In this document: one piece after another, positions 41,781 to 49,845 of the stretch
Layout: every line of letters begins with the position of its first letter
How positions within the stretch are numbered: position 1 is the first letter of the stretch
DNA from: Pleomorphomonas oryzae DSM 16300
Lineage (GTDB): Bacteria; Pseudomonadota; Alphaproteobacteria; Rhizobiales; Pleomorphomonadaceae
DNA length: 64,000 bases
NCBI RefSeq assembly: GCF_000422965.1
Contig: NZ_AUHB01000004.1
Location: forward strand, 1 to 64,000
Reading direction: 5' to 3'
Notes under the pieces: generated by a model
The model's input: the letters and a program-made list of their open reading frames with translations, nothing else
Database searches by the model: none
What the model was told of the DNA's origin: nothing
Program-made: the position numbers and the translations under genes

Positions 41781-42402
41781 CGAGCTTGACGGCAAAAGCG
41801 CCCATCACACCGGCGAAGACATAGTCGATACCGCGCATCACCCCCGGCCGCGCCTTGAGGAAAGCGGCAACGCCGCTCGCCCCGAGGATCAGCGGCAGCA
41901 TCGAGATCGTCGACACCAGCAAGAACCACAGGCCGAAAAACAGCAGCTTGCCGCGCGCTGCCGGATCACCCGGCTCGACGAATTGCGGCAGGAACGTCAG
42001 GAAGAACAAGACCACCTTGGGATTCAGGACGTTGACCGCGAGCCCCTTCAGATAGAGGCGGACGACTGGCGCAGGCGACAGAGCGCCGCCTTCCGGCGCG
42101 AAATGCCCGCCATGCCGGATGGCGCCGACGGCCACATAAAGCAGGTAGAACGCCCCGATCACCTTGAGCACGTCAAAGGCGGCCGGCGAAGCTGCAAGCA
42201 GCGCTGCGAGGCCGAAGGTCACCAGAAGCGTATGCACGAGAATGCCGGTGCTGGTGCCAAGGAACGCGGCGATCCCCGCCCGCCGACCACGGGTGATCGC
42301 CGTGCCGACGAACATCGCCATGTCAGGTCCGGGTGTATAGTTCAGCGCCAGCACAGCCAGCGTATAGGCGGTCAGCACGCCGCCGGTCGGCAGGAAATTC
42401 AT
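41764..42402 (-). CDS. LysE/RhtB family amino-acid exporter
   Basis: A 212-residue exporter with about six membrane segments. Family marks are LNYTPGPDMAMFVGTAITRGRRAG at the start and KGLAVNVLNPKVVLFFLTFLPQFV in the middle, a canonical NPK block. It is a closer match to RhtB/LysE than the copy at 31339. The substrate is unknown. It is divergent from the LMW phosphatase (76-nt gap) and overlaps the previous gene's end by 17 nt. Confidence 0.9.
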   Translation of the reverse strand: MNFLPTGGVLTAYTLAVLALNYTPGPDMAMFVGTAITRGRRAGIAAFLGTSTGILVHTLLVTFGLAALLAASPAAFDVLKVIGAFYLLYVAVGAIRHGGHFAPEGGALSPAPVVRLYLKGLAVNVLNPKVVLFFLTFLPQFVEPGDPAARGKLLFFGLWFLLVSTISMLPLILGASGVAAFLKARPGVMRGIDYVFAGVMGAFAVKLVTARL

Positions 42403-42478
42403 ATCTGGGCTCTCCGTCCGACGAGACTACGTTCGCTGCCGTCTTGACCGCAAGCCGCTCCGCGGCCTAAACGGCCGC

Positions 42479-42940
42479 ATGCGCTCGATCCTGTTCGTTT
42501 GTCTCGGAAACATCTGCCGTTCGCCGACCGCCGAAGGCCTGATGCTCAACCACCTCGCCGCCGCAGGCCTGTCCCATTCGGTCCGCGTCGACAGCGCCGG
42601 CACCGGCGGCTGGCATACCGGCGATCCGCCCGACCCTCGCGCCATCGCCGCCGCGCGCAAGCGGGGTGTCGATCTGGCGCCGCTACGCGCCCGCCAGGTG
42701 CGCAAGGCCGATTTCTCGGATTTCGAACTGATCGTCGGCATGGACAGGCAGAATGTTGCCGACCTTCGCCGTCTGGCGCCCAAGGGCTCGACGACGCGCA
42801 TCGGTCTTTTCCTCGAAGAGGCGCTCGGCCTGTCGAGCGAGGTACCGGACCCCTATTACGAGGATGAGCGAGCCTTCGACGCGGTGTTCGATCTCTGCGA
42901 CCGCGCCGTCCGTGCCTTTATCGAAAAGATCGAGCGCTGA
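42479..42940 (+). CDS. Low molecular weight protein-tyrosine phosphatase
   Basis: A 153-residue phosphatase. The P-loop C8-LGNIC-R14-S is at the N-terminus and the general-acid motif DPYYED lies near residue 123, so the active site is complete. Such enzymes dephosphorylate tyrosine kinases of exopolysaccharide export or arginine-phosphate marks; no partner kinase is nearby. Length is typical. It is convergent with thpR, 5 nt apart. Confidence 0.94.
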   Translation: MRSILFVCLGNICRSPTAEGLMLNHLAAAGLSHSVRVDSAGTGGWHTGDPPDPRAIAAARKRGVDLAPLRARQVRKADFSDFELIVGMDRQNVADLRRLAPKGSTTRIGLFLEEALGLSSEVPDPYYEDERAFDAVFDLCDRAVRAFIEKIER

Positions 42941-42945
42941 TCGGA

Positions 42946-43485
42946 TCAGGCGGCCAGCGGATAGGCCTCCTCGACGAGATAGGGGCCGCCGCCCACCGAG
43001 GCGCGTGAGGAATAGAGAACGAAGCGATCGACGGGGAAGTGTGGCCCGATGAAGTCGCCGTGCTCGGACAGCCAACGAGCGACGTCGGTTGACGTCGTGC
43101 CCTTGAAGCGGGCGAGCGTCACATGCGGAATGTAGCGCCGCCCCTCGGCCGGCAAGCCGAGGCGCTGGATGATGCGCTCGTGCTCGGCCTGCAGCTCGAT
43201 CAATTGCTCGGTCGGCTCCACCTTGACGGCAAGGGAATGCGGCACGCGCCCCGAAGCAAAGCAGTGCAGTCCCCTGAGGCTGAGCTCGAACGGCGGCTTG
43301 TAGACACGATCCAGAGCGGCAGCCACCTCGTCGGCGGTGCGGTGGTCGATGTCGCCGATGAAACGCAGCGTCACGTGATAATTGGCCGGATCGATCCAGC
43401 GGGCACCGGGCAGTCCACCCTTCAGAAGCGATAGATGGAAGCCGGCTGCGGCGGGGATTTCGAGGGCGGTAAACAGCCTGGCCAT
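42946..43485 (-). CDS. thpR: RNA 2',3'-cyclic phosphodiesterase ThpR
   Basis: A 179-residue 2H phosphoesterase. The two catalytic HxTx motifs are H37-VTL (NYHVTLRF) and H121-VTL (IPHVTLARF), with an N-terminal MARLFTALEIP strand typical of LigT/ThpR. It hydrolyses 2',3'-cyclic phosphates and can ligate tRNA halves in vitro. Length is normal. It is convergent with the phosphatase gene and divergent from the small membrane protein gene. Confidence 0.92.
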   Translation of the reverse strand: MARLFTALEIPAAAGFHLSLLKGGLPGARWIDPANYHVTLRFIGDIDHRTADEVAAALDRVYKPPFELSLRGLHCFASGRVPHSLAVKVEPTEQLIELQAEHERIIQRLGLPAEGRRYIPHVTLARFKGTTSTDVARWLSEHGDFIGPHFPVDRFVLYSSRASVGGGPYLVEEAYPLAA

Positions 43486-43608
43486 GGCAACCTCGTCGGC
43501 GTTGCGGTCCGTGTGGCGGCGTTCCCGAGAGGGAATCGGCAGACCGGACGGACGATGCGTTGTTAGGGTCGACCGAAGGCTAACCTCGATGCAAGCCCTT
43601 TTGTTCGC

Positions 43609-43638
43609 TTGGCCGCGCCCTTGGCGCGATTATATACA
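43609..43638 (+). promoter_or_regulatory. Candidate promoter of the small membrane protein gene
   Basis: TTGGCC (43609-43614) and TATACA (43633-43638) are separated by 18 nt and lie 30 nt upstream of ATG 43668. The -10 is good and stands out in GC-rich surroundings; the -35 is fair. Confidence 0.4.
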
Positions 43639-43667
43639 AGCGAAACCATTTCGCTCGGGCCGGAGCC

Positions 43668-43805
43668 ATGCAGTTCGACGACCCTGCCAACGACAACGAA
43701 GACCCCGACGTCATCTATGCGCGCAAGATCGCACGCGGGCTGGCGGTCCTACTAGCCATTGGCCTTTGCGCCTATCTGCTGATTACCTACATCCTGCCCG
43801 TCTGA
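43668..43805 (+). CDS. Small single-span membrane protein (45 aa)
   Basis: A 45-residue reading frame with an acidic head (MQFDDPANDNEDPDVIYA), a short basic turn (RKIARG) and one hydrophobic helix (LAVLLAIGLCAYLLITYIL) at the C-terminus. CGGAG at 43661-43665 is a sound ribosome-binding site, and a promoter-like pair lies just before it. Codon use matches the genome. The charge pattern predicts N-in, C-out topology. I do not know its family; small single-pass proteins often modulate larger membrane partners. The next gene on this strand is argC, 133 nt on. Confidence 0.65.
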   Translation: MQFDDPANDNEDPDVIYARKIARGLAVLLAIGLCAYLLITYILPV

Positions 43806-43938
43806 CACCGACCACACTCCATTGACGCATGACAGCGGCGGCCGATGATGGTAAAGCCTCTCGCACTCCGCCCGGCGCCCGCCGCGGCGGACTTTCCAAC
43901 AGATGCCGGCGGCTGCCGGCCAATTCCGGGCAACGAGC

Positions 43939-44886
43939 ATGACGCGGGCCAAGATCTACATCGACGGCGAAGCAGGCACCACCGGCCTTCAGATCCGTGA
44001 CCGCCTCGCCGCCCGCGACGACATCGATCTGCTGACCATCGATCCGGAAAAGCGCAAGGACATGGACGAGCGTCGCCGGCTGCTCAATGCGGCGGACGTT
44101 GCCATCCTCTGCCTGCCCGACGATGCCGCCAAGGAGTCGGTGAGCCTCATCGACAACGAGCATACGGCGGTGATCGACGCCTCCACCGCTCATCGCGTCG
44201 CTCCCGGCTGGGCCTATGGTTTCGCCGAAATGGCCAAGGGCCAGGCCGAAGCGATCGCCAAGTCGAAACGCGTCGCCAACCCCGGCTGCTGGCCGCAGGG
44301 CCTGATCGCCGGCATCCGCCCGCTGGTCGACGCCGGCCTGCTGCCCGCCGAAGCGGCACTCAGCTACAACGGTGTTTCCGGCTATTCGGGCGGCGGCCGC
44401 AAGATGGTCGAGGACTACCAGTCGGCCGCCGACCCGGCGCCGCTGATGCCCTATGGCCTCACCTTCAAGCACAAGCACCTGCCGGAGATGGCGGCCTACA
44501 CCGGCCTCACCCACGCGCCGCAGTTCCAGCCGTCGGTTGGCAATTTCGCGCAGGGCATGCTGACCTTCGTGCCGCTTCGCCTGTGGGCGGTGGCGCCCGG
44601 CCTCAAGGCACGGAGCATTCATGAGCTGCTGGCCGATCGCTATGCGGGCGAAACTTTCGTCAAGGTCATGCCTTTTGAGGCAACCGAGCGGCTTGCCAGC
44701 CTCGATCCGCGGGCGCTCAATGGCACCAACGAGCTGCGCCTTTATGTCTTCGCCGACGCCACCGGCGAGGAGGCATTGATCGTTTCGCTTTACGACAACC
44801 TCGGCAAGGGCGCCTCCGGCGCTGCCGTACAGAACCTCAACCTGATGCTGGGACGGCCGGCCACCACCGGCCTCGTCTCCGCCTGA
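43939..44886 (+). CDS. argC: N-acetyl-gamma-glutamyl-phosphate reductase ArgC (type 2)
   Basis: A 315-residue NADPH enzyme of arginine synthesis that reduces N-acetylglutamyl phosphate. The short form with IYIDGEAGTTGLQIRDRL at the start marks the type 2 class. The catalytic Cys is C117 in VANPGCWPQG, and SYNGVSGYSGGGRKM is the substrate region. ATG 43939 (MTRAKIYIDGE) is chosen over an earlier in-frame start. leuD follows after 26 nt, an unusual neighbour, suggesting a small amino-acid operon. Confidence 0.96.
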   Translation: MTRAKIYIDGEAGTTGLQIRDRLAARDDIDLLTIDPEKRKDMDERRRLLNAADVAILCLPDDAAKESVSLIDNEHTAVIDASTAHRVAPGWAYGFAEMAKGQAEAIAKSKRVANPGCWPQGLIAGIRPLVDAGLLPAEAALSYNGVSGYSGGGRKMVEDYQSAADPAPLMPYGLTFKHKHLPEMAAYTGLTHAPQFQPSVGNFAQGMLTFVPLRLWAVAPGLKARSIHELLADRYAGETFVKVMPFEATERLASLDPRALNGTNELRLYVFADATGEEALIVSLYDNLGKGASGAAVQNLNLMLGRPATTGLVSA

Positions 44887-44912
44887 CCGCTCGCTTCGGG
44901 AAAGGATAGATC

Positions 44913-45518
44913 ATGCAGAAATTCGACGTGCTCACTGGTGTCGCCGCGCCGCTGCCGATCCTCAATATCGACACCGACATGATCATTCCCAAGCAGTATC
45001 TCAAGACCATCAAGCGCACCGGTCTCGGCAAGGGCCTGTTCTCGGAGATGCGGTATCGGGAAGACGGCTCGGAGAACCCCGACTTCGTTCTCAACAAGTC
45101 CGCCTACCGCAAGGCGGAAATCCTGGTGGCCGGCGACAACTTCGGCTGTGGTTCATCGCGCGAGCATGCCCCCTGGGCACTGCTCGACTACGGTATCCGC
45201 TGCGTCATCTCCACCAGCTTTGCCGACATCTTCTACAACAACTGCTTCAAGAACGGCATTCTGCCCATCGTCGTCTCGCCGGATGATCTCAAGAAGCTGA
45301 TGGACGATGCCGAGCGCGGTGCCAACGCCACGCTGACCGTCGACCTCGTCAACCAGGTGGTCAAGGGACCCGATGGCGGTCAGGTCTCCTTCGAGATCGA
45401 TCCGTTCAAGAAGCATTGCTTGCTGAATGGCCTCGACGATATTGGCCTCACCCTAGAGAAGGCGCCGGCAATCGCCGCCTTCGAAACGAAGAACGCCGCT
45501 GCCCACCCCTGGGCCTGA
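44913..45518 (+). CDS. leuD: 3-isopropylmalate dehydratase small subunit LeuD
   Basis: A 201-residue small subunit of isopropylmalate isomerase in leucine synthesis. The swivel domain carries [33 protein letters not shown] and [13 protein letters not shown]. It needs the Fe-S subunit LeuC, which is not in the window. AAAGGATAG precedes ATG 44913. It follows argC by 26 nt and ends at an intrinsic terminator. Confidence 0.96.
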   Translation: MQKFDVLTGVAAPLPILNIDTDMIIPKQYLKTIKRTGLGKGLFSEMRYREDGSENPDFVLNKSAYRKAEILVAGDNFGCGSSREHAPWALLDYGIRCVISTSFADIFYNNCFKNGILPIVVSPDDLKKLMDDAERGANATLTVDLVNQVVKGPDGGQVSFEIDPFKKHCLLNGLDDIGLTLEKAPAIAAFETKNAAAHPWA

Positions 45519-45532
45519 CAGAGCTCCCAAAG

Positions 45533-45554
45533 CGCCCTCTTCGGAGGGCGTTTT
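45533..45554 (+). terminator. Terminator after leuD
   Basis: CGCCCTC (45533-45539), TTCG tetraloop, GAGGGCG (45544-45550) and TTTT make a textbook intrinsic terminator 15 nt after the leuD stop codon and 16 nt before the RidA start. Confidence 0.85.
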
Positions 45555-45569
45555 CATGTGAGGCTTTTC

Positions 45570-45953
45570 ATGCGCCAGCTCGTTTCCACCGGCTCGCCGT
45601 TCGAAAAGGCCGCCGGTTATTCGCGTGCGGTCGCCGACGGTCCCTGGTGCTTCGTCTCAGGCACAACCGGTTATGACTATGCGACCATGACCATGCCCGA
45701 CGATGTGTCCGCCCAGGCCGAAAACGCCATGGCGACCATCGCCCGAGCGCTGGGCGAGGCGGGCTTTTCCATGTCCGACGTGGTGCGCGTCCGCTATATC
45801 GTGACCGATGCCGCCTATGCCGATCCGGTGTTTTCCGTGGTCGGACGCTGGCTCGCGGACATCCGCCCGGCGGCGACGATGATCATCGCCGGCCTCATCC
45901 GTCCGGAAATGAAGATCGAGATCGAAGCCACCGCCTTCCGGAATTCTGCGTAA
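45570..45953 (+). CDS. RidA family protein (reactive imine deaminase-like)
   Basis: A 127-residue YjgF/YER057c/UK114-fold protein. The motif blocks GYSRAVADGPWCFVSGTTGYD and DVVRVRYIVTD fit the family. In typical RidA a C-terminal Arg binds substrate; the last motif here is less canonical (IRPEMKIEIEATAF), so it may belong to a non-RidA Rid subgroup. ATG 45570 is chosen over a GTG at 45558. It lies just past the leuD terminator, so it needs its own promoter or readthrough. Confidence 0.85.
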   Translation: MRQLVSTGSPFEKAAGYSRAVADGPWCFVSGTTGYDYATMTMPDDVSAQAENAMATIARALGEAGFSMSDVVRVRYIVTDAAYADPVFSVVGRWLADIRPAATMIIAGLIRPEMKIEIEATAFRNSA

Positions 45954-46068
45954 TTCTGCGAGATCAACGGGCGGAACCGATCGTTGACCGATTGGTTCGG
46001 TCAAGCACTCGTGAGTGGAACGTCATGCGCCACTGTCGTATTCCTTGGGCTCACAAAGAACAACAGCG

Positions 46069-46845
46069 ATGAGGTTGGTCTTGGATACGATACCCTGGCG
46101 GGAAACCTTCGGCGGATTCGCTCTCGGCATGGCATCCTGCTGCGTTGCCTTGGCGGTGGGAAGCGGCAGCGCCGCGGCGGCCGACGTCGTCGAACTGTTT
46201 ACCAGCCAGGGTTGCTCGGCCTGTCCGCCGGCCGACAAGGTCCTAGGCCAGCTCGCCAAGGATCCCGACACCATCGCCCTCACCTTCGCCGTCGATTATT
46301 GGGATTATCTCGGCTGGCGCGATACCTATGCCAAGCCGGAATTCACCCGCCGCCAACGGGAATATGCCAAGGCACGCGCCGACCACGCCGTCTTCACGCC
46401 CCAGGCCGTGCTCAACGGCCGAAGCGCGGTGATCGGTAGCCGCCAGGATGAGATCCGCGCCTCCTTCGACGTCATGCGGGACAATGGCGAGACGCCCAAT
46501 CTCGCCGTCACAGCTCGCATCGAGGGTGACCGCGTCATCGTCACCCTGCCGGCCCGCGATCACGCCGGTGAGGCGTCGGTCTGGATCGCCGGCTACCTAC
46601 CTCCGAAAACCGTCAATATCGGCTCCGGCGAGAATCGGGATACGTCCGTCACCTACGTCAATATCGTCGACCGCATGCAGGTGGTCGGCATGTGGTCCGG
46701 CGAAGCGGCGACGCTGGAACTACCACTCGCCGACGTGGCTCCTGAGGGCACCAGCGGCCTCGCCGTCATCGTCCAGGCCAAGAAAGAGGGCCTGCCCGGC
46801 CCGATCCTCGGCGCCACTCGCCTGGCACTTCAAAGCAACAGCTGA
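46069..46845 (+). CDS. DUF1223 family protein with thioredoxin-like CxxC motif
   Basis: A 258-residue probable periplasmic protein. A hydrophobic signal-like segment (about 13-38, GFALGMASCCVALAVGSGSAAAA) is followed by VELFTSQGCSACPPADKV, whose C49-SA-C52 pair sits where thioredoxin-fold active sites do. Downstream text WRDTYAKPEFTRRQREYA and VFTPQAVLNG is typical of DUF1223. Its redox role is inferred, not shown for the family as far as I know. ATG 46069 is preferred; 46129 is an alternative start. Confidence 0.85.
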   Translation: MRLVLDTIPWRETFGGFALGMASCCVALAVGSGSAAAADVVELFTSQGCSACPPADKVLGQLAKDPDTIALTFAVDYWDYLGWRDTYAKPEFTRRQREYAKARADHAVFTPQAVLNGRSAVIGSRQDEIRASFDVMRDNGETPNLAVTARIEGDRVIVTLPARDHAGEASVWIAGYLPPKTVNIGSGENRDTSVTYVNIVDRMQVVGMWSGEAATLELPLADVAPEGTSGLAVIVQAKKEGLPGPILGATRLALQSNS

Positions 46846-46871
46846 CTGTTGCAAGACTCGGCAGACTTTCC

Positions 46872-47114
46872 TTAGAACGCGCGGAAGGTCAGCGTCGTCA
46901 GGGTGCGCACGATGCCGGGAATCGACGAGATCTTCTCGTTGATGAACTTGCCGATATCGTCATGGGCCGACGAGTCGACGTAAATCTTCATCAGCAAATC
47001 ATACTCGCCCGACGTCGAATAGAGCTCGGATGCGATTTCGAGGGCGTAGATGGCGTCTGCCACCGCATAGGTCCGGCCGGGGGCGCACTGCAACTGGATG
47101 AAAACGGGCTTCAT
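46872..47114 (-). CDS. Stand-alone Lrp/AsnC ligand-binding (RAM) domain protein
   Basis: An 80-residue protein made only of the RAM/AsnC sensor fold: MKPVFIQLQCAPGRTYAVAD, GEYDLLMKIYVDS and GIVRTLTTLTFRAF. It has no helix-turn-helix, so it cannot bind DNA alone. Such stand-alone sensors form dimers or octamers that bind amino acids and may modify full-length Lrp proteins. ATG 47114 with AGGAGG upstream is clear. It is convergent with DUF1223, 26 nt apart. Confidence 0.9.
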   Translation of the reverse strand: MKPVFIQLQCAPGRTYAVADAIYALEIASELYSTSGEYDLLMKIYVDSSAHDDIGKFINEKISSIPGIVRTLTTLTFRAF

Positions 47115-47398
47115 GACCTTCCTCCTTGTCGGGATCGCCACACGGCGCCGAGCATCGCTGCAGTCTTCAAACACCACCCATGAACGGACGGCAAGCCCTA
47201 CTTGGAACGGTCGGGAGGCACGCTTTTCCCCAGACAGCATCGTCGCTGTGGGCGAAGGATGGTTAAGCTAGTCCTAATTCCGCCATCCATGTATGCTTAG
47301 GGAAGACGTATTCAGGTCGAGTCCTCGACGCATTCCTTTGCCGGTCAATCCAAGCCGGAATGCGCCGGCGAACCGGCTCCTAAGCGGCAGGATGAGTC

Positions 47399-48010
47399 AT
47401 GACGGGCGGCGAGGCAGGCGACAACAAGACCGGCGATGGCAAGGTCCGGCGTCTTTCGGACGCTACGCGTCGCATGCGCATTGCCGAGAGCGAGCGGGCC
47501 GATGCCTATGCCGACCTGCACGAGGGCGATCGGGCCCGCCTGATGTTGCTGGCCGAGGAGCTTCAGGGCGTCTTCGCCGAAATCCCCGCCGACGACGCCT
47601 ATTTCATTTGCCAGGTGGCCGGCTCGACGCCGCCGCGCCTGTGGATCGATCCTACCACGCACGTGGTGATGGCGCGCGACCGCCGCTCCTATCGCTTTCT
47701 GAAGGACACCCGCCTCGGCCGTCTCACACTGCACGAAAGTGCCGACCTCGATGCCACGGCCGACGCCGTGACCGACTACATTGCCGAACGGGTCGTCGAG
47801 CGCGAACGCTCGCTTGAAAGCGACGCGCTGGTGGAAAAGCTACGCACCGTGGCGCTGGACCGCCGGGAAGATAGCGGTGAGCCGGCGGCGAACGGCACGA
47901 CGACCGATCGCGGTTCGGCCCTCATCTGGGCGCTGATCATTTTTCTGGCTGGATTTGCCGTCGGGGCGCTTGGGCTCGTCGCCTATGCCTGGTTCATGGT
48001 CCCGGGCTGA
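47399..48010 (+). CDS. Hypothetical protein with C-terminal membrane anchor
   Basis: A 203-residue protein that I do not recognise by name. The soluble part (about 1-165) includes ESERADAYADLHEGDRARL and a compact middle region with PPRLWIDPTTHVVMARDRRSYRF. A single hydrophobic helix (about 174-199, ALIWALIIFLAGFAVGALGLV) closes the chain, so it looks tail-anchored with the bulk in the cytoplasm. Its end overlaps the convergent phosphoesterase gene by 17 nt. Codon use is native. Confidence 0.75.
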   Translation: MTGGEAGDNKTGDGKVRRLSDATRRMRIAESERADAYADLHEGDRARLMLLAEELQGVFAEIPADDAYFICQVAGSTPPRLWIDPTTHVVMARDRRSYRFLKDTRLGRLTLHESADLDATADAVTDYIAERVVERERSLESDALVEKLRTVALDRREDSGEPAANGTTTDRGSALIWALIIFLAGFAVGALGLVAYAWFMVPG

Positions 48011-48890
48011 CGATCTCCTCGGACCGCGTCTCCGCGAAGGCGCCGCCCGGCGTTACCTGCATCAGGCGATGCCAAATTTGAAACCCCGCATCGATCTTCT
48101 CGATATCGAACAGATTGAAACCGGCAGCCGGATGTTCGCCATCCGGCCGTTGGGTTGCGGCGGATACGCCGATCACCGGCACATTGCCCTTTGGACCGGC
48201 AAGCGACAGCCGGGTCGGCTGATGGGTGTGGCCGTGCAGAATGAGCTCCGCCCCATAACGGGCTATGACCTTGCGGAAGCGCGAGGCACCGGAAAGCCGC
48301 TTGTGCCAGGCCGTCGCGCCCTTGACTGGCGGATGATGGATCAGCACCACCCGGCAGAGGCCGGCCCGCCCGAGTTTGTCGAGCGCTATCGCCAATCGCT
48401 CTTCCTGTTCTTCCGAGAAGGTCCCTGTCGCCATGAATGGCCCGGAGGCGACGGCCGACGATGCGCCGACAATGGCGATATCGCCCCGCCGCCGTACGTA
48501 GGGCCAGCCGGTCGGTTCGCCGGTGTCGGCCGTCATATAGGTGGCCCAGGCTTTCCGCGCCCGCCGAGCGGCGCCGGGCACGTAGGCGTCATGGTTGCCC
48601 GGGATGGCGCTGACCACGTCGCCCGATCCCAAGAGGCCGAGAAAGGCGGAGGCTGTTGCGTATTCTCCGGCCAGCGCGATGTTGACGAGATCTCCGGTCA
48701 CCACGACATGGTCGGGCCGCTCGGCCGCAATCGCCGCGATGAGTGCCGCCTCGACATCATCGCCGAAAGCGCGCGACCGATTGCGCCGCCAGTTGACGTA
48801 ACCGAGGATACGCTTGGAGGCGAGGTCGCGGATGCGCGCCGCCGGCAGCGGGCCGAGATGCAGATCGGAAATATGGATCAGGCGAAACAT
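47994..48890 (-). CDS. Calcineurin-like metallophosphoesterase
   Basis: A 298-residue enzyme with the five metal-site blocks: DLHLG (HISDLHLGPL), GDLVN, GNHDAY, HHPP and GHTHQPT. It should hydrolyse a phosphodiester or phosphomonoester using two metal ions. No signal peptide is seen, so it is probably cytoplasmic; the substrate is unknown. ATG 48890 (MFRLIHISDLHLG) is preferred, since the upstream 14 codons are not family-like. Its transcript is separated from the small gene upstream by a terminator. Confidence 0.92.
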   Translation of the reverse strand: MFRLIHISDLHLGPLPAARIRDLASKRILGYVNWRRNRSRAFGDDVEAALIAAIAAERPDHVVVTGDLVNIALAGEYATASAFLGLLGSGDVVSAIPGNHDAYVPGAARRARKAWATYMTADTGEPTGWPYVRRRGDIAIVGASSAVASGPFMATGTFSEEQEERLAIALDKLGRAGLCRVVLIHHPPVKGATAWHKRLSGASRFRKVIARYGAELILHGHTHQPTRLSLAGPKGNVPVIGVSAATQRPDGEHPAAGFNLFDIEKIDAGFQIWHRLMQVTPGGAFAETRSEEIVSPGP

Positions 48891-48939
48891 GATCCTTGGG
48901 TAGCCCAAGCCCGCCCGCCGGTAAAGCCGCATGCCATCA

Positions 48940-48975
48940 AAGCAAGGGGCGGATCACCGCCTGGCGATCCGCCCC
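48940..48975 (-). terminator. Terminator of the 38-residue gene
   Basis: On the minus strand GGGGCGGATC and GATCCGCCCC form a perfect 10-bp stem with a 10-nt loop, followed by TTGCTTTG. It comes 57 nt after the stop of the small gene at 49033 and 50 nt before the phosphoesterase start, so it closes the small transcription unit. Confidence 0.65.
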
Positions 48976-49032
48976 GAATGGTATGCTCATGAAGTTGGTT
49001 CACGCCTCGAACCGTTGCGCGTCCGAACCGGA

Positions 49033-49149
49033 CTAACGCCCCCAGAAGGTCAGCACGGCGGCGACGATATGGGGATTATTCGCGTCGACGGCCGACACCC
49101 AACTATAACGCTGAGCACGGTTGAAGCGACGGCGGAAGAGGGAAAACAT
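49033..49149 (-). CDS. Small basic protein (38 aa)
   Basis: A 38-residue frame, MFSLFRRRFNRAQRYSWVSA then VDANNPHIVAAVLTFWGR. AGAAGG sits 5 nt before the ATG, a good ribosome-binding site, and the codons are the GC-rich ones used by the neighbours. It has its own hairpin-bearing leader and a strong terminator, so it looks like a real short mRNA. The N-terminus is strongly basic and amphipathic, the C-terminus hydrophobic and aromatic. The layout recalls DUF1127-type small proteins but the sequence is not one. Function unknown. Confidence 0.55.
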   Translation of the reverse strand: MFSLFRRRFNRAQRYSWVSAVDANNPHIVAAVLTFWGR

Positions 49150-49174
49150 GATAGCCTTCTTCTGAGGTTGTTGA

Positions 49175-49214
49175 GAGAAGTCACGAGCGACTTCTCTTTC
49201 ACATGCAAGCTATA
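49175..49214 (-). promoter_or_regulatory. Leader hairpin and candidate promoter of the 38-residue gene
   Basis: On the minus strand a perfect 8-bp stem (GAGAAGTC, loop GCTCGT, GACTTCTC; 49196-49175) lies 25 nt before the start codon. TATAGC (49214-49209) could be the -10; TGGCGA at 49237-49232 would be a weak -35 at 17 nt. The 5' UTR would thus begin with the hairpin, which may stabilise the mRNA. Confidence 0.4.
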
Positions 49215-49363
49215 GCAAATGCACATTGTTTTCGCCATGAGGCTAAACACTGAGCTTTCCTTTGAGGTAAAAGTGGTTAACCCAAAGTTTGACCTAGACG
49301 AAAGGCTAAGGCTACCTTTCAGGTCAATTCCAACTTTACTTTCGGTATCGCGATGAGGATTTC

Positions 49364-49843
49364 ATGACCCGGCTTAGCCTCATCGACGCCATGCAACCCC
49401 TTGTCGGACAAGCCCGATCCCTGGCCGTCCGCTTGTGGGGCGGCACCACGCTGGGCGTGCGCGCCATGACCTTTGACGAAGGGCGCGTGCTTCTCGTCCG
49501 TCACACCTATGTGTCCGGCTGGCACCTGCCCGGCGGTGGCGTTCATGCCGGCGAAACGGCCGAGGCGGCCTCTCGCCGCGAGCTCTTCGAAGAGACCGGT
49601 TACGAGGCCGTGGAACCTGCTCGCTTCCTTGGGCTCTATTTCAATCCCGCCATGGCCGGCCGCGATCATGTTGCGCTCTATCATGTGCCGGCCTGCGTGG
49701 TGCGCCGCGCCTTCCGGCCCAACCGAGAGATCGCCGAGATCGGTCTCTTTGCAGCGGATGACCTTCCGGAAGGCACGACGGGCGCGACACGCCGTCGCCT
49801 CGCCGAGCTGTTCGATGGACTTCCCCCGACCGAACAGTGGTAA
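49364..49843 (+). CDS. Nudix hydrolase
   Basis: A 159-residue Nudix enzyme with a complete box, GGGVHAGETAEAASRRELFE followed by ETGYE. The N-terminal RLWGGTTLGVRAMTFDEGRVLLV and the SGWHLPGGGV block differ from MutT, so it belongs to another subgroup of unknown substrate, perhaps nucleotide sugars or NDP derivatives. ATG 49364 follows GAGGAT. It is convergent with ahpD across a perfect palindrome. Confidence 0.9.
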   Translation: MTRLSLIDAMQPLVGQARSLAVRLWGGTTLGVRAMTFDEGRVLLVRHTYVSGWHLPGGGVHAGETAEAASRRELFEETGYEAVEPARFLGLYFNPAMAGRDHVALYHVPACVVRRAFRPNREIAEIGLFAADDLPEGTTGATRRRLAELFDGLPPTEQW

Positions 49844-49845
49844 CA

